A stretch of DNA of 10,501 bases from an uncultured Elusimicrobiales bacterium (GTDB taxonomy: Bacteria; Elusimicrobiota; Elusimicrobia; Elusimicrobiales; Elusimicrobiaceae), in assembly GCA_934644855.1 (NCBI GenBank), contig CAKUDJ010000013.1:1-10501 (forward strand). The letters are read 5' to 3'. Under the pieces are notes generated by a model. It saw only the letters and a program-made list of their open reading frames with translations, did not search any database and was not told the origin of the DNA. Below are positions 1 through 7,426 of this stretch, one piece after another (position 1 is the stretch's first letter; each line of letters starts with the position of its first letter). The translations under genes and the position numbers were made by a program.

Positions 1-1615
1 ACCCTACCGGGCTGCCGTAAAAGGCAATCATTTCGTCCGGGCGGAACAGGAACATAACGCCCACCATTAAGAAAGGCATAATCCCCACCACAATAGACTG
101 GATTTTCTGTTGGGCCGTCATGGCCTGCAATTTTTCTTCCAGTTTGCTTTCTTCGCGGATGTTTTCCACCAAGCGGGCAAAAATAACGGTTAAATTACCC
201 CCCACCTGGCGTTGGATGACAATGGCCTTGATAATGTAAGTCAACATACGGCTGTCCACCCGGTCGTTTAAGCCTTCCAACGCTTTTTCAAAGGGCGTAC
301 CCAACTGATAGTTCTTGATAACCAACCCGAACTCGTCCGCAATCGGCGGGCGCATTTCGGTAGAAACTTTTTCAAAACCTTGCACAATATCCATACCCGA
401 ACGCAATGAGTTGGAAAGCAAAATCAGCGCGTCCATCAACTGCGCGTTGATTTTATTACCGCGGCTCTTTTTAAGCATATCCAAAACAGTCTCCGGCATA
501 CGGATACTTACATATACCCCCATGGCGGTAAAAAGGAAGAATACAAATACACCGCTAAAGCCGCCCGTGCTTACACCCATAAACAACCCGAACAACGCAA
601 AGGCCCCTACCGTGCCAAACACAATATAGCGGATGTCCACCGTTAAGAATTGGCGGTTGAAATCTTCCGCCCAAGACAGGCTTTTTTCCCGGTAATTATC
701 CATCATCAGCATAAAGCTTTGGCGTTTTATTTCTAATAGTAAATATACGGCATAACCCACTAACCCCGCGCCGATAAACAACATCAAAAAATAAATACCG
801 CGGTCTGCCGGAGTATCTTGCAAGCCTTTCGGGTCCGGCGGAAAGACCGGCACCGGCTTGGACATAAATTCCCCATATAACTGGTTAGCCAACACCACCA
901 CCGCCTGCACGGATTGGCGGTATTTGTTTTCTTTTTGTTTTTCCGGGCTTGAAAAAGATTCAATCGTGCTGAAAAATTCGTTATTAATCAACTCAAAAGT
1001 GGCCAACATGGTGCGCGCACGACCGCCCATACTGTCTTTCATAATCAGCGGGCGGTTATTGCGCAGTAAATCTTTATTTAAGCGGTCCAGGGTGGCCACC
1101 AAGTTAATGCGGTTGCCTACATAGCCGCGGGAAAGCTGGTCCAACGACACCGGCTGGGACGGGTCCATAGACGTATTGGCTCTATCTAAATACAAATATA
1201 CGTTGGAAAACGCCTGGCGCCAGAGGTCCACCTCGCTGAAAGTCCCCTCTTTGGGCACATAGACCACTTTGTTTTTATCCATGCGGGAAAGTTCCGCTTC
1301 CCGCCGGACGGTCACGGGTTTACCCGTAGAATCTTTACCGCGTTCTTCATAGCCTTCTAAAAACCATTTGGGCGCCTGAACAGTCTTATTCCCGCTAGCC
1401 GGGGTGGGGCACACGTCCGGCAAGGTATATGTTTTTTTGCTGGCCGGCACACGCACGTCAAACATTTCGGCAAGGATGCGCATTTTGAACATGGCGCATT
1501 CTATGCGGCGTTTATCGTTGCGGTTTAACGCACGCGCCGAAGCCGTTTGCGGCAAGCACACGGAAGCTAACAAAAACGCGGCAACGGACAACACCAAAAG
1601 GTTTTTCATTTTCAT
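1..1615 (-). CDS. tadB: TadB-like type II secretion F-domain platform protein with exported N-terminal domain (3' end cut by window)
   Basis: Inner-membrane platform protein of the Tad/Flp pilus, expected to couple the TadA motor to pilin assembly. I translated 538 residues back from the ATG at 1615; the frame is open to the left edge, so the C-terminus is missing. Residues 1-27 look like a signal peptide (hydrophobic LLVLSVAAFLLAS, then ASA before R28). Residues 28 to about 272 form a soluble, probably periplasmic region that I do not recognise. Hydrophobic segments lie near 274-295, 329-348, 352-371 and 508-524. The T2SSF domain spans roughly 385-510, with the typical pattern LMDALILLSNSLRSGMD and later QVGGNL near 471-476. 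TadB proteins are usually about 300 residues, so the N-terminal region is an addition. A GGAG at 1626-1629 lies 10 bases before this ATG; a second ATG at 1609 is less well placed. The gene begins 2 bases after the tadZA stop, implying translational coupling. Family assignment is firm; choosing TadB over TadC is an inference. Confidence 0.88.
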   Translation of the reverse strand, partial: MKMKNLLVLSVAAFLLASVCLPQTASARALNRNDKRRIECAMFKMRILAEMFDVRVPASKKTYTLPDVCPTPASGNKTVQAPKWFLEGYEERGKDSTGKPVTVRREAELSRMDKNKVVYVPKEGTFSEVDLWRQAFSNVYLYLDRANTSMDPSQPVSLDQLSRGYVGNRINLVATLDRLNKDLLRNNRPLIMKDSMGGRARTMLATFELINNEFFSTIESFSSPEKQKENKYRQSVQAVVVLANQLYGEFMSKPVPVFPPDPKGLQDTPADRGIYFLMLFIGAGLVGYAVYLLLEIKRQSFMLMMDNYREKSLSWAEDFNRQFLTVDIRYIVFGTVGAFALFGLFMGVSTGGFSGVFVFFLFTAMGVYVSIRMPETVLDMLKKSRGNKINAQLMDALILLSNSLRSGMDIVQGFEKVSTEMRPPIADEFGLVIKNYQLGTPFEKALEGLNDRVDSRMLTYIIKAIVIQRQVGGNLTVIFARLVENIREESKLEEKLQAMTAQQKIQSIVVGIMPFLMVGVMFLFRPDEMIAFYGSPVG

Positions 1616-1617
1616 GA

Positions 1618-3933
1618 TTATTTTACTCCGGGCGGAGGCGGCGGCACAACAGCCCCCCCTGCGGCCGCTTGCGCGGCAGACAAAATAGGTTTACCGGCTT
1701 CATCAAAAGCCACGGCATTTTTGGTAAAGGTTTCTTCCGGCAGCGGTACCCCTTTGGCCTTAAAATCCGTAAAGAAAGAAGGCAAATTCCCGGTAGGGGC
1801 AAAAAAGCCCTGCACTTTACCGTTATCATCCACGCCCGTCTGCACATAGCGGAACAAGTCCACCGATTGGATGGCGCCGTCTTTTTGGCCCGTCATTTCG
1901 GTAATATACGTCACTTTTCTGGAACCGTCCGAAAAACGGGAAAGTTGGACAATCATATTGACCGCGGAAGAAATCATTTCGCGGATAGCAAAAATGGGCA
2001 AATCGGCCCCGGTTTGCATACACATCGCTTCCAAACGGGATAAACCGTCGCGCGGGGTGTTTGCGTGAATGGTGGTCAAAGACCCTTCGTGACCTGTGTT
2101 CATGGCCTGCAACATATCTAACGCTTCGCCGCCGCGGCACTCCCCTACTACAATGCGGTCCGGGCGCATACGCAAACAGTTTTTTACCAAATCTTGAATG
2201 GTAATAGCCCCTTTGCCTTCCACGTTCGGCGGGCGGCTTTCCAAAGACACCCAGTGCGGCTGCTGCAAACGGAGCTCGGCCGTATCTTCCACCGTAATAA
2301 TACGTTCGTTATGGGAAATATAGCCGGAAAGCGCGTTTAAGAACGTAGTTTTACCGGTACCCGTACCGCCGCAAACAATAATATTTTTGCGGATACGGAC
2401 GCATTTTTCCAAAAAATCCATACATTCACGGCTAATGGTGCCGAAACGGAAGTAATCTTCCGGCCCGAACGGCTTTTGGGAGAAGCGGCGGATGGTCAGC
2501 GTCGGCCCGGATACGGCCAACGGTGCAATGATGGCGTTTACACGGGAACCGTCTTTTAAGCGCGCGTCCACCAACGGGACGGATTCGTCAATACGGCGCC
2601 CGAGCGGGGATACAATACGCTTAATAACCTGCACGACCTGCTCATTATTGCGGAATTTGTATTTGGTCAGCGTCAGTTTACCTTTTTGTTCAATAAAAAT
2701 CTTATCAAAGGCGTTGACCATAATTTCGGTCACGCTGGCATCACGCATTAAGTTTTCCAACGGCCCCAAACCTAAAATTTCGTCCAACAGTTCCGAGCTG
2801 AAGCGGGTGCGTTGTTCGCGTGAAAACTGCAAATTGGGTTGCTTTTGTAAAATATCGTCCACAATGGCGGCCACGCGTTTGCGGGTCTGCTCACTGGCGG
2901 AGCTTTCGTCACTAATGACAATGCGTTCAATTTCCAAGGTGCGTACGACGTCTTTATGCACTTTCTGTTTTAAGTCGTCCCAAAAAGATAATTTGGTTTT
3001 GTTGGCTTCTCCGGCGTTATCGGCCGAGTCCGCCGCAATGTGGGATTCAGCCACCTGGGCGCCCCCCCCGTTAAACAGTACCGGGCTCCAAATTTCCTTG
3101 GCGGCTTGGGTAAATTCTTCGTCGGAAACTTCCGCGACCCAATCCTTCGGTGCGGAGCGTAAATCCCGGATTTTGGCCAAAACCAAACGCAAGCCTTTAA
3201 TCCATTCACTTTGCGGATTGACGATAATTTCCACTTCGCGCCGGTTGGACGAAGCCATAATGCCCTCATCCCACGGCAAAAACACGTCAATATTGCGCCC
3301 GAGCAAAGATTGGTACACGCGTTCCATTTCTTCATAAGGAATGGAGCCGGGCGTATCATAGGCGTTGCAAATTACGCTGATGCGGTCCAATGCGTAGCGT
3401 TGCTCTTTATAATCGTTAAACAACTGCACGGTGGAATTTAAGTGCGAACGGGTGGCATTGGTGACCCAAAAAACTTTATCCGAAATATCAAACGCAAACG
3501 CCTGCATGGGAAAACTGGAGTCCACATCCAGGAAAATATCAAAGGTTTGCGATAAGCGTGACAAAATGGGAATTAAAATTTTGGGGCTCATGGTAGCCAC
3601 TTGCGCGCGGGTATTGCCCAGCGGCAGTACGCCCACCCCCCATTGGGACATGGAAATTTTCCCGCGCAAAAGCCCCCCCACCACGGCAATATTGGTATTG
3701 CCCAAGGTTTTGAGAATATCGGCTACGCTGACGGGTTTTTTGATGTTCAAATAAAAGCTGTGTTCCTGGCGGGCCAACGGGTCCAACGGCACAATCAGTA
3801 CGGGCCGCTTTTGGATACCGGCCCACCCCAAAGCCAAGTTTAACACCAAAGTGGTTTTACCGGCGCCCTCTTTGGGCCCGGTAAATGTGATAATCTTGGA
3901 TTCTGTTTTGAAAGTATTTTCCATGTCGGCCAT
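1618..3933 (-). CDS. tadA: TadZ(CpaE)-TadA(CpaF) fusion: pilus localisation ATPase joined to secretion motor ATPase
   Basis: A 771-residue cytoplasmic protein that appears to combine two Tad components normally made separately. Residues 14 to about 260 resemble the MinD/ParA-type TadZ/CpaE fold: P-loop [10 protein letters not shown] at 19-28 keeps the signature lysine (K21) of the deviant Walker A, and [10 protein letters not shown] at 131-140 fits the switch II position. Residues about 265-320 are a low-complexity linker. From about 320 it is a TadA/CpaF secretion ATPase: Walker [10 protein letters not shown] at 522-530, Asp box ITVEDTAEL at 546-554, Walker [10 protein letters not shown] at 590-598, and His box [14 protein letters not shown] at 614-627. 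All expected catalytic residues are present, so the motor looks intact. The tail after about 737 is Ala/Pro-rich and ends in a run of five prolines. The start at 3933 has only a poor ribosome site (GTGGA 12 bases upstream); an ATG at 3924 is an alternative. It follows the secretin by 7 bases and precedes tadB by 2. Motor assignment is near certain; the TadZ assignment is strong but not tested by search. Confidence 0.93.
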   Translation of the reverse strand: MADMENTFKTESKIITFTGPKEGAGKTTLVLNLALGWAGIQKRPVLIVPLDPLARQEHSFYLNIKKPVSVADILKTLGNTNIAVVGGLLRGKISMSQWGVGVLPLGNTRAQVATMSPKILIPILSRLSQTFDIFLDVDSSFPMQAFAFDISDKVFWVTNATRSHLNSTVQLFNDYKEQRYALDRISVICNAYDTPGSIPYEEMERVYQSLLGRNIDVFLPWDEGIMASSNRREVEIIVNPQSEWIKGLRLVLAKIRDLRSAPKDWVAEVSDEEFTQAAKEIWSPVLFNGGGAQVAESHIAADSADNAGEANKTKLSFWDDLKQKVHKDVVRTLEIERIVISDESSASEQTRKRVAAIVDDILQKQPNLQFSREQRTRFSSELLDEILGLGPLENLMRDASVTEIMVNAFDKIFIEQKGKLTLTKYKFRNNEQVVQVIKRIVSPLGRRIDESVPLVDARLKDGSRVNAIIAPLAVSGPTLTIRRFSQKPFGPEDYFRFGTISRECMDFLEKCVRIRKNIIVCGGTGTGKTTFLNALSGYISHNERIITVEDTAELRLQQPHWVSLESRPPNVEGKGAITIQDLVKNCLRMRPDRIVVGECRGGEALDMLQAMNTGHEGSLTTIHANTPRDGLSRLEAMCMQTGADLPIFAIREMISSAVNMIVQLSRFSDGSRKVTYITEMTGQKDGAIQSVDLFRYVQTGVDDNGKVQGFFAPTGNLPSFFTDFKAKGVPLPEETFTKNAVAFDEAGKPILSAAQAAAGGAVVPPPPPGVK

Positions 3934-3940
3934 AATTAAA

Positions 3941-4405
3941 TTATTCCACTACCTCTACCGTCACAAATAAGAACAAGGAGCGTTGGTCTTCCGTCACGTC
4001 TTTGCTCTTAAAGAACAGCCCGATTAACGGCAACCGGCCCAAAAACGGCACACGGTCTTCCGATACGTTGCGGCTGCTGCTTTTTAATCCGCCGATAACC
4101 AAGGTTTCCCCGCTGTTTAACTCCACATGGGTTTGCACCAAGCGTTCCAAAATGGAGTATGAAGTAGACGTACCAATCATAATGGCACGGGAATAATCCG
4201 GTTGGGATACTTTCAATTCCAACTGCAAATCAATGATGTTGCCGCGTTCCGGGATAATGGTAGGCGTCACGTTCAACAATACGCCGTACGTTTCCATTTG
4301 GGTACCCACGGCCCCCTGGCTGTTGACCACCGGGTACGGGATACGCCCGCCCACGGAGATGTTGGCCTGGTTGCCGGAACTGGTGACAATCTTGGGGTTA
4401 GACAA
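3941..4405 (-). CDS. Secretin, C-terminal core fragment
   Basis: This is the 3' part of the frameshifted secretin, open from just downstream of an in-frame TAA near 4436. The only plausible initiation is a TTG at 4405, which in the intact gene would be the leucine of ARILSNP, so it is probably not a true start. It carries the conserved secretin core, including GGRIPYPV, VTPTIIPERGNIIDLQLEL, LNSGETLVIGGL and FLGRLPLIGLFFKSK. Without the signal peptide it could not reach the outer membrane. It ends 7 bases before tadZA. Confidence 0.65.
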   Translation of the reverse strand: MSNPKIVTSSGNQANISVGGRIPYPVVNSQGAVGTQMETYGVLLNVTPTIIPERGNIIDLQLELKVSQPDYSRAIMIGTSTSYSILERLVQTHVELNSGETLVIGGLKSSSRNVSEDRVPFLGRLPLIGLFFKSKDVTEDQRSLFLFVTVEVVE

Positions 4406-4685
4406 AATGCGCGCGGCCTTCCGTTTCCATAAGCCTTAAACGGGTGGCTACGGCCGTTTTGCGCTCAAAATCCCCCAAGGAAAAAATCCCCGGGATGGCG
4501 GCTTCTTCAAAGTCAAAAATTTGGTTCCAGGCAAACCCCTTTACGGAACTCATAGAGCCGCCGATTTCCACTACGTCGGCACTGACGGACACCAGGCGCG
4601 TCTTTTTAGCGTGCGCGCAGGGGACCACTAAAGCCAATAGCAAAACTACTGCGGATAATTTTTTAATAAACGTTTTATTTGTCAT
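4398..4685 (-). CDS. Secretin, N-terminal fragment (95 aa)
   Basis: This is the translatable 5' part of the frameshifted secretin. It holds the signal peptide (cleavage expected after A26), a beta-rich stretch beginning RLVSVSADVVEIGGS, and a segment ending LRLMETEGRA. It then runs three out-of-frame residues (HFV) into a TAA at 4398-4400. On its own it has no channel-forming core and would be exported but unlikely to function. The start is supported by AGGAA 5 bases upstream, and cpaB ends 12 bases before it. Confidence 0.7.
   Translation of the reverse strand: MTNKTFIKKLSAVVLLLALVVPCAHAKKTRLVSVSADVVEIGGSMSSVKGFAWNQIFDFEEAAIPGIFSLGDFERKTAVATRLRLMETEGRAHFV
4409..4415 (-). other. CG dinucleotide run at the secretin frameshift
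   Basis: The run GCGCGCG is the exact place where the two secretin reading frames must be joined. Adding one CG unit restores a continuous frame with the family-like sequence EGRARILSNP. Such a short run is a credible slippage site in replication and also a credible site of sequencing error. No convincing programmed frameshift signal (slippery heptamer or prfB-like CTT-TGA) is seen there. Confidence 0.7.
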
Positions 4686-4697
4686 GATGGTTCCTGT

Positions 4698-5450
4698 TTA
4701 TTGAAATAATTTTTCAAACGTTGCAATTTCCATCAGGTAGTTGGTACCGTCGCCATGAGAACGCAAGATGACGGAAATATCCCCTTCGGATTGCGCCAAC
4801 GCCAAATACTGCGCATCACGCGGAGAAAGAGCCAAAGACAGGGTGGAGCTATCCGTATAAGCGGCGGCTTCGTCTTCTTTACTGCGCATACCGGCCGCGC
4901 TTTTAGCATCCAAACCTTGGCCCAAGTTAGCACCTACGCCCAATACCTTAATGTTCTGCAAAAGGGTGACGGTCACTTTTTGGCGCGCGCCGTTTTTCAT
5001 CACGGCTTCAAACGTCAAAAGAATATCCACATTATCATCCGGCTTAATCATACCGGCCACGGTGGAATCCACCTTAATAATAAAACCTCTCATCTGCACC
5101 GGGATTTTACTGGAAAGCCCCGCCTCCGGCGATAAAGAAGTAATAGAATACTTGGAAATTTGGTTGCCTTTAGGAATTTGGATACGCGCCACCGCATTTT
5201 CCACGGCCTTAAAATCGGCATCCGTGGTGTAAGTCAGCGCGTCTTTTTGCACATAGGCGGAAGGTATCGGCACCCATTTGATAGCATCGCGCTTGATTAC
5301 TTCGCGCTCTTTAATATCCCGGATAGGGACCAATACGCGTTTAATGGTTTTAGACGCGTTGAGCTTGCTGGATTGGCTATTTACAATCATGGAATATATA
5401 ACAGCTGCACCAATGGCAAGGATTAACGGCAACAAAATTCCTTTTTTCAT
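4698..5450 (-). CDS. cpaB: CpaB/RcpC Flp pilus assembly protein
   Basis: Periplasmic, membrane-anchored component of the Tad pilus, thought to act with the secretin at the outer-membrane channel. The 250-residue length is close to the usual size for the family. A single N-terminal membrane segment lies at about residues 5-23. A SAF domain follows at about 37-103 (VLVPIRDIKEREVIKRDAIKW, then ARIQIPKGNQISKYSI). The RcpC/CpaB domain spans about 113-232, with GFIIKVDSTVAGMIKPDDNVDIL and, near the end, LSLALSPRDAQYLALAQSEG. The start is well supported by AAGGAG at 5456-5461, 5 bases before the ATG. The gene sits 49 bases after tadE, the widest gap in the cluster, and 12 bases before the secretin, the usual partner order. 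I see no defects in it. Confidence 0.95.
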   Translation of the reverse strand: MKKGILLPLILAIGAAVIYSMIVNSQSSKLNASKTIKRVLVPIRDIKEREVIKRDAIKWVPIPSAYVQKDALTYTTDADFKAVENAVARIQIPKGNQISKYSITSLSPEAGLSSKIPVQMRGFIIKVDSTVAGMIKPDDNVDILLTFEAVMKNGARQKVTVTLLQNIKVLGVGANLGQGLDAKSAAGMRSKEDEAAAYTDSSTLSLALSPRDAQYLALAQSEGDISVILRSHGDGTNYLMEIATFEKLFQ

Positions 5451-5455
5451 GAACT

Positions 5456-5461
5456 CTCCTT
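5456..5461 (-). promoter_or_regulatory. Ribosome binding site of cpaB
   Basis: AAGGAG lies 5 bases before the ATG at 5450 and fixes the cpaB start. It falls in the 49-base gap after tadE, so this gene has its own initiation signal and does not depend on coupling to tadE. Confidence 0.75.
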
Positions 5462-5478
5462 AAAAAATTTCCTTGTAT

Positions 5479-5484
5479 ATTATA
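5479..5484 (-). promoter_or_regulatory. Possible -10 element of an internal promoter before cpaB
   Basis: A perfect TATAAT on the minus strand sits in the AT-rich 49-base gap between tadE and cpaB. Transcription from it would start near 5472 and leave about 20 bases before the cpaB ATG. The hexamer 17 bases upstream (AACAAT) does not resemble a -35 box, so this may be chance in AT-rich DNA. Confidence 0.25.
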
Positions 5485-5499
5485 ATTAAATCAAATCTG

Positions 5500-5988
5500 T
5501 TATTGTTTGTCTGCACTTAAATACATTTTTTCAACGGGCATTCTGGCTACGGCCTCTATATTGCGTATCCCCTGGTGGCGGGGTTTACTGGCCAACATAA
5601 AACTGGTGCCCGGAAAAATCAGCTTTATGGGGTACGTCACCGTCACTACAATATCTTGGTGGCGGTGGGGCGAAAACATCGGGTCCCGCCCGGTTGTTTC
5701 CATTTTCACCCTTACTTTAATGCGCTCACCCGCCGCGCCGAATACTTTGCGCTTGGCCCGGGTGATGCTTTGCTGCACCGTCAAACTATTGGGTTGGCCG
5801 CTGGGTTCTTTTACGGCCACCATAGCCCCGATACGGGCAAATTCATAGGAGGCGTGGTTTGCAATTAGCGTGTGATAAGCAATGTTGCCGTATTCCAGGA
5901 TGAAAAAAATCATCAGCATAAATACAGGCAAAATCAGCATTAATTCCACGGTCACTTGACCGCCACGCCCCCTACGAAAAAGCTTCAT
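5500..5988 (-). CDS. tadE: TadE-like pseudopilin
   Basis: Minor pilin-like protein of the Tad system, expected to be anchored in the inner membrane, cleaved by the prepilin peptidase and needed for pilus assembly. The 162-residue product opens with a basic leader (MKLFRRGRGG), then the cleavage-type motif G10|QVTVE with glutamate at +5, then a hydrophobic helix (LMLILPVFMLMIFFILEYG) at about 16-34. This is the classic TadE/TadF N-terminus. The remaining roughly 125 residues form an extracytoplasmic domain typical of the family, with no cysteine. The start is supported by AGGAG at 5994-5998, 5 bases upstream. It lies 15 bases after the larger Flp prepilin gene. TadE and TadF are hard to separate by eye, so the symbol is the less certain part. 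Confidence 0.88.
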   Translation of the reverse strand: MKLFRRGRGGQVTVELMLILPVFMLMIFFILEYGNIAYHTLIANHASYEFARIGAMVAVKEPSGQPNSLTVQQSITRAKRKVFGAAGERIKVRVKMETTGRDPMFSPHRHQDIVVTVTYPIKLIFPGTSFMLASKPRHQGIRNIEAVARMPVEKMYLSADKQ

Positions 5989-6003
5989 TTTTACTCCTAA
6001 AAA

Positions 6004-6231
6004 TTACTGCTCAATGCTGTTGACGCCACCCAAGATTTTCTGTTTGATGCTCTCAAATACTTCCGGCATCATTTTTTTAACCAGGGTGCCCACCAACAAC
6101 GCAATACCCACTACAACGCCCAACATCAAGATATACTCAATGGTGTTCTGCCCTTCTTTCTTTTTCATGCAAGAAATGGCGGCGTTTTTAATGGCTTCCA
6201 GCTTGTTTTCCACGGCAATAATAAACTTCAT
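6004..6231 (-). CDS. flp: Flp-type prepilin, probable major pilin
   Basis: Likely structural subunit of the Tad/Flp pilus. The 75-residue precursor has a 27-residue leader rich in lysine, ending KKKEG27, followed by QNTIEY, which matches the Flp processing motif G|XXXXEY with E32 and Y33. A hydrophobic helix follows at about 34-50 (ILMLGVVVGIALLVGTL), then a short polar tail, giving a mature pilin of about 48 residues. That is the expected form for Flp. AGGAGG 7 bases before the ATG is the strongest ribosome site in the window, which fits a highly made subunit. The gene lies between a second Flp-like gene and tadE. Which of the two small pilins is the major one is an inference from the ribosome site and motif quality. 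Confidence 0.9.
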   Translation of the reverse strand: MKFIIAVENKLEAIKNAAISCMKKKEGQNTIEYILMLGVVVGIALLVGTLVKKMMPEVFESIKQKILGGVNSIEQ

Positions 6232-6238
6232 TTGCGTT

Positions 6239-6244
6239 CCTCCT
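6239..6244 (-). promoter_or_regulatory. Strong ribosome binding site of the 75-residue Flp prepilin
   Basis: A full AGGAGG sits 7 bases before the ATG at 6231. No other gene in the window has a site this close to the ideal, which suggests this pilin is translated more strongly than its neighbours in the shared transcript. Confidence 0.8.
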
Positions 6245-6255
6245 AATTTGTAAAA

Positions 6256-6441
6256 TCAATTTGCTTCGTATACTTCCAAAATCACTTTAGACCCCTGTTC
6301 AAACTGCTGGGGGATAATGTGGGAATAAAACGCATAAAAAGCCAAAAAAGCACTAAACAAGGCCGCTGCCGTAATGACGTATTCTATGGCAGTTTGCCCT
6401 TTTTTGTTCTTTATCAGCGTTGCGTTTTCCCCATGTTTCAT
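6256..6441 (-). CDS. Second Flp-type prepilin (small)
   Basis: A 61-residue precursor with the Flp processing motif G15|QTAIEY (E20, Y21), a hydrophobic helix at about 22-39 (VITAAALFSAFLAFYAFY) and a polar tail, giving a mature form of about 46 residues. The leader is shorter (15 residues) than in the neighbouring pilin, and the helix is rich in phenylalanine and tyrosine, so it is a divergent paralogue and not a recent duplicate. It could be a minor pilin or an alternative subunit. No good Shine-Dalgarno sequence is seen. The ATG lies 3 bases past the stop of the PorV-like gene, so translation probably depends on coupling to that gene. It precedes the stronger flp gene by 24 bases. Confidence 0.82.
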   Translation of the reverse strand: MKHGENATLIKNKKGQTAIEYVITAAALFSAFLAFYAFYSHIIPQQFEQGSKVILEVYEAN

Positions 6442-6444
6442 ACA

Positions 6445-7410
6445 TTAAAATTGGATGCCCACCGCAATCTGTTGCGAGGTTCCCAACGCCCCAAACGGCG
6501 TGACGGCATAGTCAATAGAAGCCCCATAGCCGAACAATTCGGAGCTGTAAATACCAAACCCAAAGGATACTTTGGAGGTTTCATCCAACCCTAAACTTTG
6601 CAGCCCTTTGCTGGTGCTGATACCCGTGTTGTCGCGCGTATAATACCCCACGCGCAAATCAAACCGGGCGACCGATAACAAATCTTCCGGGATGTGTACT
6701 TCCAACCCCACGCCGTAGCGGGCGTCGTCGTCACGGTAGTCCATATATTCGCCGGAGATAGTAAAGTAGCGGGTATTCAAATCCGCCCCCAAGCGCAGCC
6801 CGCGGGGCATATCGTCTTTATCGCCAATGTTTACAATGGCGCCGCCTAAACCCAACCAATTTACCAGGCGCAATTTGGCGCCCACATCAAACCCTACATT
6901 GGTGTAGCGGTTGGAGTCCAGCTTTTCGTTAATATATTTAGCGGTACCGCCGATTTGCAACTTTTGGCTGAAAAACCCGCGCGCCAAAGACAGGCTGCCC
7001 ACAAAGTTTTGCACCGGGTGGGAACCTGCATACTGCGGGCGGCCCTGGGTATCGCGGTAATCAAAGCCGCTCATATCCATATAGTTGAGCGTGACGCCGA
7101 TAATGGTTTTACCTACCGGCTGCAAATAACCCAACGTGCGGGCTTTGTAGCCTTGCAGGTAGTCCAGGTACGAAAACTGCAGCTCGCGTGACGTGGCCGA
7201 CGCGGCCCCGGCCGGGTTCCAAAACAAGGCTTCCGGGCCGTCCGCGATAGACACATACGCATTCCCCAAGGCTTGCGCACGCGGGGAGCCGGCATCAATC
7301 TTTAAGAACTGGCTGGCGCTGGTGCCGGCCCAGTCGTTAATAGCATAGGCCGGAGCGCTAAACAACCCGGCGGCTAAACAAGCGGCTAAAACTTTTATTT
7401 TTATATTCAT
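6445..7410 (-). CDS. PorV/PorQ-like (UPF0164) outer-membrane beta-barrel
   Basis: A 321-residue predicted outer-membrane protein. Residues 1-23 are a signal peptide ending AYA. Residues about 40-71 carry the family hallmark: GSPRAQALGNAYVSIADG followed by ALFWNPAG. The rest alternates short beta-strand-like segments with Gly/Asp turns, and the chain ends QQIAVGIQF with a terminal phenylalanine, as many outer-membrane barrels do. In Bacteroidota, PorV receives proteins bearing a type IX C-terminal signal; homologues in other phyla are mostly of unknown function. It lies 16 bases after a giant protein with a CTD-like end and 3 bases before a pilin gene, so it may serve export or anchoring of that protein, or give the pilus locus an outer-membrane partner. 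Function is inferred; the fold family is well supported. The start has only a weak, distant AAGG upstream. Confidence 0.82.
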   Translation of the reverse strand: MNIKIKVLAACLAAGLFSAPAYAINDWAGTSASQFLKIDAGSPRAQALGNAYVSIADGPEALFWNPAGAASATSRELQFSYLDYLQGYKARTLGYLQPVGKTIIGVTLNYMDMSGFDYRDTQGRPQYAGSHPVQNFVGSLSLARGFFSQKLQIGGTAKYINEKLDSNRYTNVGFDVGAKLRLVNWLGLGGAIVNIGDKDDMPRGLRLGADLNTRYFTISGEYMDYRDDDARYGVGLEVHIPEDLLSVARFDLRVGYYTRDNTGISTSKGLQSLGLDETSKVSFGFGIYSSELFGYGASIDYAVTPFGALGTSQQIAVGIQF

Positions 7411-7426
7411 ATATTAACTTTTTACC

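Larger units (their letters stand above)
3941..4685 (-). pseudogene. cpaC: Short RcpA/CpaC-like secretin, broken by a frameshift
   Basis: Outer-membrane channel protein of the Tad pilus, present as two overlapping frames that together make one secretin. The N-terminal half (from 4685) holds a signal peptide (residues 1-26, ending PCAHA) and the start of the secretin core. The C-terminal half continues it with LSNPKIV, GGRIPYPV and VPFLGRLPLIGLFF, all typical of secretin cores, and ends FLFVTVEVVE. The break lies at the run GCGCGCG (4409-4415). Restoring one CG there gives EGRARILSNPK, matching the usual pattern of the family. The span is 745 bases, so a 2-base loss (or 1-base gain) fits, and the repaired product would be about 248 residues. 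That is short beside the roughly 400-600 residues of many Tad secretins, and no N-terminal ring domain is visible. AGGAA 5 bases before the ATG gives a good start. The neighbours cpaB and tadZA are intact. A sequencing or assembly error is possible. Confidence 0.82.

Noticed and set aside
1536..1615. Lipoprotein signal in the TadB-like protein (cysteine at residue 20)
   Set aside because: The residues before the cysteine (A-S-V) do not fit a lipobox, since valine at -1 is not accepted, while a normal signal peptidase site (ASA) follows seven residues later.
2492..3337. Plus-strand open frame of 281 codons
   Set aside because: It is antisense to the TadZ-TadA fusion, whose motifs are intact; the Ser/Thr/Arg-rich product looks like a shadow and lacks a family signature.
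4398..4415. Programmed +1 frameshift in the secretin
   Set aside because: No slippery sequence or prfB-like stop context is present, and the family-like ARILSNP is recovered only by adding a CG in the dinucleotide run, which points to mutation or error.
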